Source: Camelus bactrianus
Lineage: Eukaryota; Chordata; Mammalia; Artiodactyla; Camelidae
DNA: 64,000 bases
Reading direction: 5' to 3'
Assembly: GCF_048773025.1 (NCBI RefSeq)
Contig: NC_133554.1
Span: 54,288,769 to 54,352,768 of the forward strand
The notes under the pieces were generated by a model that saw nothing but the letters and a program-made list of their open reading frames with translations, was not told the DNA's origin and searched no databases. Numbering within the stretch: the stretch's first letter is position 1; each line of letters begins with the position of its first letter. Below are positions 23,972 through 32,942 of this stretch, piece after piece. The position numbers and the translations under genes were made by a program.

Positions 23972-24113
23972 GGTGCTGCCTCCCAGGCTCCTCGCCCCTC
24001 CAACCCGTGCCCACGAGTCACACTTGGACCCCGGCTGGACGCTCAAAATTCTGTCTGAGCACAGGTTTGTACCCTCGGCTTGTCCAAACTCGCCTTTGAG
24101 CTTCTTACTTATT

Positions 24114-24127
24114 CACTTCCTTTTATA
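24114..24127 (-). promoter_or_regulatory. CD300LB: TATA box overlapping an ETS/PU.1-type site, CD300LB promoter
   Basis: On the minus strand this reads TATAAAAGGAAGTG, a TATA box running into an AGGAAGTG ETS core. It lies about 145 bases upstream of the CD300LB start codon, so transcription would begin near 24090. PU.1 drives many myeloid promoters. The assignment rests on motif and position only. Confidence 0.5.
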
Positions 24128-24499
24128 CAGTGAGTATTTCCTGCTTTTAATTATTCAGCAAAAGGAGGGTTGTTTTTTAGCAGGGCTGGGTCATAGGGCA
24201 TGAGATTTTGCACTAGGTAAGAAAGAGGAAGCAAAGGGGCTGTGATGGGGAGGGGGGCGGAGATGTGTCCACAGAAGGGTCAGAGGACGGGGGATCTGGC
24301 CTGTCAGGCCTTTGGTCCAGGGGGTACAACAGTCTGGGTGCCAATTCCGGAAATGGTTCTCCAAGACAATAACGGGTCCCAGCATCAAAGAACCACCCCC
24401 AACTCAGGGGTCAGGTGAACATGCTTGGACACCTGGCGATGCATTTGTTCAAAGGCCCTTGTTACAGCCAAGTGCACGAAGTGCAGGCTGTGAGATGAC

Positions 24500-24690
24500 A
24501 CAGACCGCAGCTCCACAAGCACCTCTTATGAGCTGTGTGACAGTGGACAACTTAGCCTTTCTAAGCCTCAGTGTTTGTATCTGTAAATTGGACTGATAAG
24601 AATTGTTAAGGGAATTAAATGAGAAAATGTACGTGAAGTTCTAAGGACAGAAAGGGTTAGCACTCTAATAACCAGGGTTATTATTAATAA
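24500..24690 (+). repeat. MIR SINE
   Basis: The stretch reads as MIR: 'tgtgtgacagtggacaactt', 'ttctaagcctcagtgtttg', 'tatctgtaaattgg', 'gggaattaaatgagaaaatg' and a worn end. Confidence 0.75.
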
Positions 24691-25039
24691 CCTGGGCAAG
24701 ACTTCAGACACTAGATGAAGAGGAGGATAAATTAAGCCCAGGACAGGGGGCTGAGAGGAGGCTGGTGGACTGGGTTTCCTCACTAGTAATAAGACAAATT
24801 CTAACCTTAACCTGATAAAATTTAATTCCGATTGCTATAGATACAACCCAGTAGCTAAAACTGTTCTTGAAGAACAGTTTTGGGAGGCAGGTAAAGATAT
24901 TTTGTCCCAGGTGTCCAGAGCCAACTGTGGAGGGAGGAGCTCTCTTGTAGGCTGGTGACGCAGGACACATTCAGAAGGGCTGGAGAAGTAAGAGGTCTTG
25001 GTCATGCACCAGGGCCCTGGGGGCACCAAGAAAGTCTTG

Positions 25040-25160
25040 GGAAGGGGAGAGAGTATAGCTCAGTGGTAGAGTGTGTGCTTAGCATGCACAAGGTCCTGGG
25101 TTCAATCCCCAGGACCTCCATTAAAAATAAATAAATAAACCTAATTACCCCTCCTCCATA
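25040..25160 (+). mobile_element. Camelid-type tRNA-derived SINE
   Basis: It has 'gagtatagctcagtggtagag', 'ggttcaatccccaggacc' and the AATAAATAAACCTAATTACC tail. It lies against an L1 ORF2 piece on its right. Confidence 0.9.
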
Positions 25161-25164
25161 ATAC

Positions 25165-25700
25165 ATGTATATAATTCATCACAGTAATGTAATAAAGGAG
25201 AAAAATCATATAGTTATAAATAAATATAATGCATGCAAAGCATTAAAGAAAAATCCATTACGATTCATGATAAGCTAGGAATAGAAGGGTTTCATGAGTA
25301 AATGTTCTGCAAACACTGAAACCAATGGTGAGTCATAAAAAGACTTCCCTTAAAAAGCAGGAGGAGAATAAAGGTGTTGAAAGTCATTACTTCATTCAAC
25401 ACTGATTAAGTTATGGCACAAACAAAAAAAAAGAAACAAAAGATATGAGAGTTGGAAAGGAAGAAACAAAATTCTAACTAATTATAGATGAATTGATTGT
25501 CTACACATAAAACTGAAAAAATGGGTCCAATTTTTAGCAGGATTGCTAGATAGATACATGATCCGTGTGATAGATACATGATCTGTGTCCAAATGTCACT
25601 CATGGAAAGTGTGGCTTCAAAATTTAATGAAAAAGATACCATTTTTAATAACAATAACTACATAAGAGATTTATAATTAAAGTTAGCAAATATGCGAACA
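25165..25700 (+). repeat. L1 ORF2 fragment
   Basis: The blocks 'taataaaggagaaaaatcatat', 'atgcatgcaaagcatt' and 'aagctaggaatagaaggg' match the region just past the L1 reverse-transcriptase core. The reading frame is destroyed. Confidence 0.65.
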
Positions 25701-25734
25701 AGCTCTAAGGAGAAAATAATATGATGTTATTAAA

Positions 25735-25930
25735 AGACATTTTTAAATTTTTAAAAAATTGTGGTTAGATGCATATAACATAAAATTTACCATCTCAACT
25801 GTTTTGAGTGTACAGTTTAGTGCTATTAAATACCTGCATAATGTTGTGTAGTCATCACTGCCATCCATCTCTGTAACTCTTTTCATCTTGTACAACTGAA
25901 ACCCTGCACCCATTAAACTATGACCCCCTC
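25735..25930 (-). repeat. L1 3' UTR fragment, antisense
   Basis: The stretch 'catataacataaaatttaccatctcaactg', then 'tgtagtcatcactgccatcc' and 'tacaactgaaaccctgcaccc' is an L1 3' segment in reverse. Confidence 0.7.
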
Positions 25931-26144
25931 ATTCAGAGTTAGAGGAGGAGCTTAGGGCTTCAGAAGTATTCATGATGTTTATGACTTAAGCAGCAAGGTG
26001 AGCACTCAAGTGTTGAAGAGTATGCCTGGTTGGAAGAGTACATTTATTAGGTATATTCTTTTGTTTGCATGAGACGTTGCAGGAAAAAATTGTTTCCCAA
26101 AAGTTTATGGAGTATTCTGAGAGACACACGACAGGGGTGCTGGA

Positions 26145-26150
26145 TTTATT
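26145..26150 (-). promoter_or_regulatory. CD300C: AATAAA polyadenylation signal next to the stop of CD300C copy 1
   Basis: On the minus strand AATAAA begins only two bases after the TGA stop (26153-26155). A second AATAAA lies at 26043-26048. If the first is used, the 3' UTR would be only some 20-30 bases long. Confidence 0.45.
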
Positions 26151-26152
26151 GG

Positions 26153-26339
26153 TCAGAGGTCATTACCATCCACCAGAGGAGGCTGTGGTCCTGGGTCGGG
26201 ATGGATGGGCAAGAGATGTTGCTGGTTCCCAGAGCTCCTCTGAGGCCTGTTGACCCAGAGGACAGCACCGAGCATGCCCAGGAGCAGGGGCATCTTCAGG
26301 AAGACCAGGAGCAGGAAGTGGACGCTGCCCAGCAGAGAC
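26153..26339 (-). CDS. CD300C: CD300C copy 1 exon 4 (membrane helix and tail)
   Basis: The acceptor CCCCCACAG is followed by [20 protein letters not shown]. The frame runs through [11 protein letters not shown] to a TGA at 26153-26155. Confidence 0.9.
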
Positions 26340-29145
26340 CTGTGGGGGACATGGTGACAGACAGTGAGTGGCATCCTCAGAGGGTGGCCCTGGTGCCCTC
26401 GACTTTCCCCTACCCCAGTGCCCAGGCCCTGAGGCCATGACAATGCACATAAATACCACCCCCGGGCAGGCAGCCCCACCCTGTGTGCCTCTGCCCCTTT
26501 CTCTCTGCTTAATAATTGCCCTTGAGAATTAAGACTGTGGACATAGGCAGGGCGTGGCCACTGGATAGACGCAAGGGAGACCCATCCAGACGGGACCTGG
26601 ACAGGAGGATTTCTTCATAAACCTCCACATTCGGGAGGTACCCTATCTCGGGCACAGGAATCAATAATAGACTTGTTTGTCTGATGTCTGCTCTCCTACA
26701 AATAGCAGTTCCCTGTAAGGAAGGGACTGTTTGTTTTAATCACAGGGAGAAACTGGTACTGCCTTGGTACCTCCAAAGGTCCGTAGTAGTTGATGGGATA
26801 AATGAATGACCTCCCTCAGCTCCATCCTCCCTCAAGGGCCTGGATTCTTCAACAGGATGACACTTTGACAGGGGCTTGGGAAAGGCAGGGGTTGGAGTGC
26901 AGGGGCCACCGATGCCCAGACCATCTGCTTCCTGCCCTGCCCTGGGCAGGGGTCCTGCAGGTTCCTTTTGTAGAACATTTGTACTCACTTTCCCCTCTGC
27001 TTGGACCCTTTTTTCCTGCACATACATGAATGCCAGGCTCCCCAAATCCTGCAGATCTCCACTCAAATGATGATCAGCGAGGCTTTCCTGATTATCGTGT
27101 ATTAAACAGCAAACCCAGTCACCTTCCCACACAGGCTCTCGCCAAACCTCAGTGGTGACTGTCTCTCCGTAGCATTTATCACAAATTGCCGTATTTATAT
27201 ACTAACTACATGTTGATTTGTTCATGGTGTGAATTCCCCCTTAGATCACAGCTTCCGTCAGAGGAGCTTCCTGTCCGGGCGGTTCACAACTGTACCCACT
27301 GAAGAGCGCCAGGCACTTAGTAGGATCTTCACAACTAAGTGTGGAATTAAATGAGGGACCTAGAGACAGATGACCCAAGTCCCTCTACCCTGCCTGCTCA
27401 CCTCGCAGAGAAGTCACCCAGGTACCGAAACCCTGGGACGCGGGCCCCTTACCGAGAGTGTTGACCAGGATCGGGGGTCTCCTGCCCAGACACGGTGCTC
27501 CAGGTGGGTGCTAGCAGGGTCGTGGGAGAATCTGGGGTGCTTGTGGACCTCTTGGCTGCTAAGGGAGAAGTATGAGTCAGGCCCAGTATCCTCCCCCTGG
27601 GTCCCCGCTCTACATCACTGGTGTGGCACTGCTCACACAGGCAAGGTCACTCAGGTCATCTGGAAAGATGTACTGCGTTTGGCATCCCCCTGTGGTTGCA
27701 CCCAGGCCTGACCTGCACCTTGGGCCCCTCCTCAGCCCCTCTCCAGGTGCACCCTGGCCAGGTGGGCACTTTGAGATGCAGAGAAAGAGAGAGGGGCAGG
27801 GTCAGCCCGGCGGGGCAAGGTGAAGTCCCCCAGAGGAACAGAGAAAGCCCAACTCAGGGGTCTGGGCTCCTTTTGTGCTTTCCTTAGGGTTACAACAGAA
27901 GGCCTCAAAACCACAGAAGGCCCTTCTGTTTCTGGAAGGATCATTGGTGACCTTGGGGCCAGCACAAGAGCAGGACATACACTAGGAGCTGGGGACGGGG
28001 CTGGGGAGATCAGCGCAGGGTGTGGACTCTCAAGCAGGCACCACTCAGGGCACAGAGTGAGGGTGCATCTCACGTCCTCGGGGCCCCAGGGTCCGGGCTG
28101 GCCTGTGTGGGGCGGGGCCGTGTGAGAGTGAGACCAGCAGATGCCGTCATGGTCGGGTTCCCTGCAGGCAGGACCAAGCACAGGTCCAGAAAGAGACATG
28201 GGGTCCCCTTCAGAGTGGACGTGGCCCTTGCAGGACAGCAGGCAGCGTAGGGGCCCAAGCGCAGGACACTCTTCGCTGTGGGCCAGGAAGTTGCCAGCCT
28301 CGCCTATGTCGGGGGGAGCCCCAGGGCAGGCCCCACACGGGGACAGAGATATACACGTGGGCAGGCGCACACACCTACTCCGTGTCCCGAGCCACTGCCC
28401 AACCCCCTCTTCACGTCCTTGTCCAGCCTTTCTGTTCCACTTCTTCTCTGAGGGTCAAGGTGTGACCGGCCCTGGTGCTGGTGCCGGTGGGGCAGTGGGG
28501 GAGCTCACCTGGGAACACAGACACCTCAACCTCAGAGGTGAGGTCAAGTGAAAATGGTATATCGATCCCACAATAGTATGTTCCCTCATCGTCCATTCTA
28601 AGGCTCTCCAAGGTCACTGTGAAGGTGAGGCTTGCAGGATGGTCCCTGATGGACACGCGGTCATTCCTTACTTCTCTCTCTGACTCTGTGGTCTCTACCA
28701 TCCTCCATGATAACAAACACGGGGATTTGCACCAGAATTTGATATGATCTATGAATTCCTTCTTATACCGACACTGCACGCTCAGCGATCCCCCGACGAC
28801 GCCCGTCACTCTGTGGGGGCCACTCAGGGACCAGCAGCCTGGAAAACACAGCCGAGTCCGGCTCCTCATCAGGGGGACCGGGGTCAGAGATGCCCTGGGG
28901 GTCACCCCCCAAAGTTCCCCATCTCACATCAGTCACCCCCCATCAGCCAGACCACACCTGGGGTGTCCTCCCTTTCCACACCTGGAAGCTTCTCTGCCTG
29001 CCCTCCCTCCCTCCTGTTGCACTGCTGCTCACCCACCTCCACCCCCGCCCCTTCCTCTCCCCGCAAAAGGGCTGAGCCCCTCACCTGGGACGTGGAGAAG
29101 CAGCAGAGCTGAAGGCAGCCACAGGGCCCCGTCCCTCGGGGTCAT
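26153..29145 (-). CDS. CD300C: CD300C-type receptor, copy 1, complete and intact
   Basis: The four exons (29085-29145, 28509-28838, 27453-27558, 26153-26339) join in family phase to give 227 residues, close to human CD300C (224, recalled). The order is: a signal peptide like the human one (MT...[15 protein letters not shown]); a V-set domain, about residues 21-130, with [30 protein letters not shown] and GTYYCGID; a Ser/Thr/Pro stalk; and a membrane helix [21 protein letters not shown] ending in the family-typical VNRPQRSS before a 26-residue tail with no tyrosine motif. Lys at about 181 in the helix should allow pairing with an acidic ITAM adaptor. The start has a favourable GGA-ATG context. 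Intron 1 is only about 250 bases. Intron 3 holds an L2 piece. It sits next to CD300LB and is the left unit of a tandem duplication. Confidence 0.88.
27000..27350 (+). repeat. L2 LINE 3' end (intron 3 of CD300C copy 1)
   Basis: It reads 'gatctccactcaaatgatgatcagcgaggctttcctgatt', 'gtagcatttatcacaaattgcc', then 'gcgccaggcacttagtagg', the typical L2 3' order. It is absent at the matching place in the second copy. Confidence 0.75.
27453..27558 (-). CDS. CD300C: CD300C copy 1 exon 3 (stalk)
   Basis: A 106-base exon with acceptor CTCCCTTAG and donor GTAAGG. It encodes about 35 residues rich in Thr, Ser and Pro, ending GQHSR into the membrane exon. Confidence 0.85.
28509..28838 (-). CDS. CD300C: CD300C copy 1 exon 2 (V-set domain)
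   Basis: A 330-base exon with acceptor TGTTTTCCAG and donor GTGAGC. Both core cysteines are present (VQCRY and YYCGI). The family's extra cysteine pair reads WCKSPC, with the second cysteine nearer than usual. Confidence 0.92.
29085..29145 (-). CDS. CD300C: CD300C copy 1 exon 1 (signal peptide)
   Basis: A 61-base exon encoding a 20-residue hydrophobic leader, followed by donor GTGAGG. It is identical in sequence to exon 1 of the second copy at 35915-35975. Confidence 0.9.
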
Positions 29146-30379
29146 TCCTCCAGCACAGATGTCACCTGCAGCAGCGCCAGACCCTGGGCAGGGACAGGGT
29201 GGACCCTCCTCAGAGGACTCACTCCAGTCCTCACTTCTGCTTTTCTGGGCCTCTCTGCTTCCTTGTCCAGCCCTGTCTTATGTCTTCACAATCTTCCACA
29301 GTGACTGGAGCTGATCAGGGTGCAGGAGGCATGGGGAGAGAGGCAGCCCGGCTGGTCCAGGGACCTGGTGCCCTGGGCTTCTCTCAATCCAGTGTCTGGA
29401 CAGGTCCAGGGTCCCTCGGTCAGGGATGCTGCCCCCTCCTCACAGCTCCCAGCAGCTCCTCTCTCTCTCACATGCAGCCCCGTACAGCAGGGCCAAGATG
29501 GGTTCCTCCTGGGTGGGGCCTTCCCGCCTCTGTGATGCGTCATTTCCTTGTGGTCAGGACAGACAGTCACATCCATCCTCTCTGGCCTTGGTGGGGACCA
29601 CAGAGGGGCTGTGTCCCCCAACCTGCAGCTCCAGGCACCCACAGAGCTCTGCCCCTGTGAGACCCTCAGCTCCTCTTCCGGCCACACACGTTGGCACAGT
29701 GATGCCGGACAACTTCAAAGGTCTCGTCTTGGTTCTGGGTTCCCAACCCGGGTACCAATCCTTCAGGCTGTGGCTTCTTTCCTCTTGTGCACCTTGCTTC
29801 CCAGACTTAGACACATAGCAGCAGTGACCAACCTTCTAAGACCCCTAATTCATTCTTGTCCTCTTGCCAAACTCTACTCCCTTTTGAGAATCAGGGAAGA
29901 AAACTGTGAATGGGTAAGACTTCAGAGGTGGAAGACCTGAGTGGGAAGGATGGGAAGTTGGGGGCCTCGGGGGCTGAGACTGAGCCTCCCTCGACTCACT
30001 GGCACAGAGAGGGAGGTTTTACAAGAGACCCCAAAGGCACCGAGTGCTGGTGCCCCTCTCGGATCCCCAGTGACAACCAGGAGCCTCTTCAAGGTGCAGA
30101 GCTGGGATCGGACCTGCCTAGCAGATGGGAGGCAGGACTGTCCTCACTCAGTGTCTTGTTCACACGATGTGTTGGTTCTTGATGTCATATTTCCCTTGGA
30201 AGTGGTATGGGGTAATGAGGGCCTGCTTTCCTTCCCTCCGGTAGGTTGTTGTTACAGCGTCTCAAGCTTGTCATGCACAAATCAGGTTGCTTGCTTCCTC
30301 CAATTCAGATCTCCTACCCTCCCCACTTCCTGTCCGGGGCAATAGCACCTGCAGCCCAGTGCGCAGCACTGAGGAATGC

Positions 30380-31165
30380 AGTGGAGGCAGCTGGCTCTGC
30401 TTCACCCCTTCTGTGGCTCCCACTCATCACAGGTGAAGCCCCGTGTTCTGACTGTCTCCACACAGCTCATGGTGGTCCCCAGACACCCAGCGCTCGCCTC
30501 AACATCCTGACTACAGATCCACCCCCGTGCTGCCGCCCTCCCCACTTCCAGACCTGCCTGGGCCCTGGAACTCCTCCTCCTCTGCCTGACTCAGCCAATG
30601 GGCTTAACTGGACACCTTCCTCGACCCTCCCAGGTTAGGCTGGCTCCCTTTTGATGGTTCCTTTTGGCCCATCTGACACTTCCCTCTTGGCTTTCATCAG
30701 ACCTGTGATTTGGGGTTCCATGTCTGTCTCCATGTGGACAGTGGCCCATGAGTGCAGGGGCGACATCATGCTTCCTGCCCGGTGTCCTTCCTGGACGTGC
30801 TGGTCGCAATTCAACAACTGGGCTGTTGAATGAATGAATGACTCAGTCATTCCCTCAGCTCTCACCTGCTTTCAGAAGACTGAGTTATCCAACACTGCTG
30901 CTCCTTTTCCTCCTCAAGCTGGGGAACAGGACAGGTAATGATTCTTGGAGCCCCTGGTGCCACCTGACCCATGGAGGCATCAGCTCTCTGGTCTTCCTGG
31001 ATCCAGGTCTAAAATGCTCCCGTGGCAGGACATTTGCACCTGCCCTTTCCTTTGCCTGAGGGTTCTTCCTCCAGGTGCCTCCAGGTGCTCCATTATTTTC
31101 TTCTGAACCTTGCTTAAATATCACCCTATTCATGGGCCTGATAAGAGTCACCTCTTACTACTGTA
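30380..31165 (+). repeat. L2 LINE fragments
   Basis: Two L2-like stretches lie in sense orientation. One ends near 30845 with 'gttgaatgaatgaatgac'. The second holds 'aggacatttgcacctgccctttcc', 'tgcttaaatatcaccctatt' and 'gtcacctcttactactgt'. They lie between the two CD300C duplication units. Confidence 0.6.
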
Positions 31166-31188
31166 CCAATAACACCCCATCTTATTTT

Positions 31189-31308
31189 TGTAGGGTGGGG
31201 AGGTAATTTCTTATTTATTTGTTTTAATGGAGGTACCGGGGGATTGAACCAAGGACTTCGTGCATGCTAAGCACATGATCTACCACTGAGCTATACCCTC
31301 CCCCCCCA
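31189..31308 (-). mobile_element. Camelid-type tRNA-derived SINE with long TSD
   Basis: The antisense B box 'gggggattgaacc' and A box 'ctaccactgagctatacc' are clear. The flanks at 31166-31188 and 31309-31331 are two 23-base copies starting CCAATAACACC and CCAGTAATACC with four mismatches. They form an old target-site duplication. Confidence 0.88.
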
Positions 31309-31689
31309 CCAGTAATACCCTACCTTATTTTATGTTACTCAAAGATACTCTTCAACTTGGACTTGTACATTTCCACATGCTCGCATACGTGGATCTGGAG
31401 TGGGGGTGTTGAGGCGAGCGCTGGGTCTCTGGGGACTGCCATGAGCTGTGTGGAGACAATCAGAACACGGGGCTTCATCTGTTAATTACCTCAGCCCACC
31501 AACCGGCATGTGAGCTCCATAAAGCTAAGCTCTTTCTCCTGTTTATTCATTGTTGGAACTCAACCCTCGAAAAGGAGATATACAAATATATATGTAACAT
31601 ATATATGTATATACTTAAAGATGCTTATTGCAAATGATTCATCCAGCAAAAAAAAAAAAAAAATGGAGGCAAAATGAATGCTCATCAAT

Positions 31690-32640
31690 TAGAAAATGGC
31701 CTACGGTGTGGTATATTTCACCACCTGCTTCTTTGGTCATCTCTCAACATACTTGCTGGATGAAAAAGTAGGTGCAATTACCCAGGTCTAGGCTGCTTGG
31801 AATGGAAGAGTCGCAATAATAACCAGCCTTTCAGAGGTCATCAGTGTTGGCAAATTCACCATGGTGCACCTTGAACTGAATCAGTGGGCAGCCTACTCAA
31901 GTCTTCCTTTACTTGGACATCTAGTAGAGAACTAGGCTATTGAAAAGAAGACCCACTCAGCTACTAAAACAGTTTGCAAACTAGAACCAGTTCTACACCA
32001 CAGGCCTTGCATGATGTGGGGAGGGGTCAGTGACCCGTGAAGAGGAGGAAGAAAGGACTCTGTTAAGTTGCAACATTTTAATAGTATTATTCTTCTAGAG
32101 CCATCTGCAAAGTACCTGAATACACGAATCTGGTTGGCTCAGCATGAGGAAGGGAGTAATGAGATTGTTCAGGGAATGCAGAATTCTGTTGTGAACTGAC
32201 ACCAATCAGAGGAGCCCAACATGGTCTGTTGGTCTATGAGACAGAGCATAGGTTTATGGAGGTCAAGGAACGATGGATTTGTGACTCAGGTGGGCCGCAT
32301 GGACCGTGATCCTCTGTGTTATTTCCTGACCTTCAGGGTGCATAATAAAATACATGGACTCAGCAATTGGAAGATTCCCCATGGGGGAATCCCAAACTTG
32401 TGAGTAGGGGTTACCGTGGTAGCACAGGTCAGGGGGAAGCCACAGAACTGCCTGGAAACCAGGAAAATGGAACCAAAACCAAGTCTACTGCATCCCTTGG
32501 GGGACTGAAGATGTCAGGGAGAGCCCCCGAGAGTTCAGCACATTAGTGATGCTCCGTGGATTAGCTGGAAGGCGTGTTCGCAATGTTGATCTCTGGTTGT
32601 AGTTCAGAAGCACCTGTTGGTCAGCTACCCTCTTGGTTTA
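31690..32640 (+). mobile_element. Possible old ERVL-like internal fragment (fossil)
   Basis: The wording of several blocks ('ggatttgtgactcaggtggg', 'gatcctctgtgttatttcc', 'catggactcagcaattgg') recalls ERVL-type internal sequence. No LTR was found on either side and it is heavily degraded. The attribution is weak. It could be another retrotransposon or unique sequence. Confidence 0.25.
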
Positions 32641-32779
32641 TGAGAATCATGCACTAGAAAAAAGCTACCAAGAAGGTCACAAACACAGTATTCTGAGAGA
32701 AAGGTGGAGAGCAATGCAGGACTGATGGGTCAGAAGATCATTCCCATCCACCAGGCAGACTGCCTCCCTGAACAGGACA

Positions 32780-32942
32780 TCAGAAAACACAGGGGCTACT
32801 GGTTCTTATAATTGGGCTGACTCTCCTTGTCTGCAGAGCTCCTCTGAGGCCTGCTGACCCAGAGGACAGACTGAGAATGCCCAGGAGCAGAGGCACCTTC
32901 AGGAAGACCAGGAGAAGGAAGTGGATGCTGCCCAGCAGGGAC
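32780..32942 (-). CDS. CD300C copy 2 exon 4 (membrane exon, frameshifted)
   Basis: The acceptor GCTTCCACAG is intact. The first 24 residues follow the family and keep the lysine, then the one-base loss changes the frame until TGA at 32780-32782. Confidence 0.75.

Larger units (their letters stand above)
26140..29970 (+). repeat. Tandem segmental duplication, unit 1
   Basis: This unit, which carries CD300C copy 1 and its upstream flank, aligns block by block with 32740-36765 at an offset of about 6.6-6.8 kb. The match includes introns and 5' flank (for example 'tggttctgggttcccaa' at about 29730 and 36530), so it is a duplication and not only exon similarity. The edges are approximate. Confidence 0.8.

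Noticed and set aside
27732-28370. 212-codon open frame on the minus strand within CD300C copy 1
   Set aside because: It lies in intron 2 between the V and stalk exons, is Pro-rich without motifs, and is not preserved in copy 2.
28751-29314. Open frame of 187 codons on the plus strand opposite the CD300C leader and V exons
   Set aside because: It is antisense to a well-supported gene, has no recognisable product, and the matching stretch in copy 2 does not keep the same frame.
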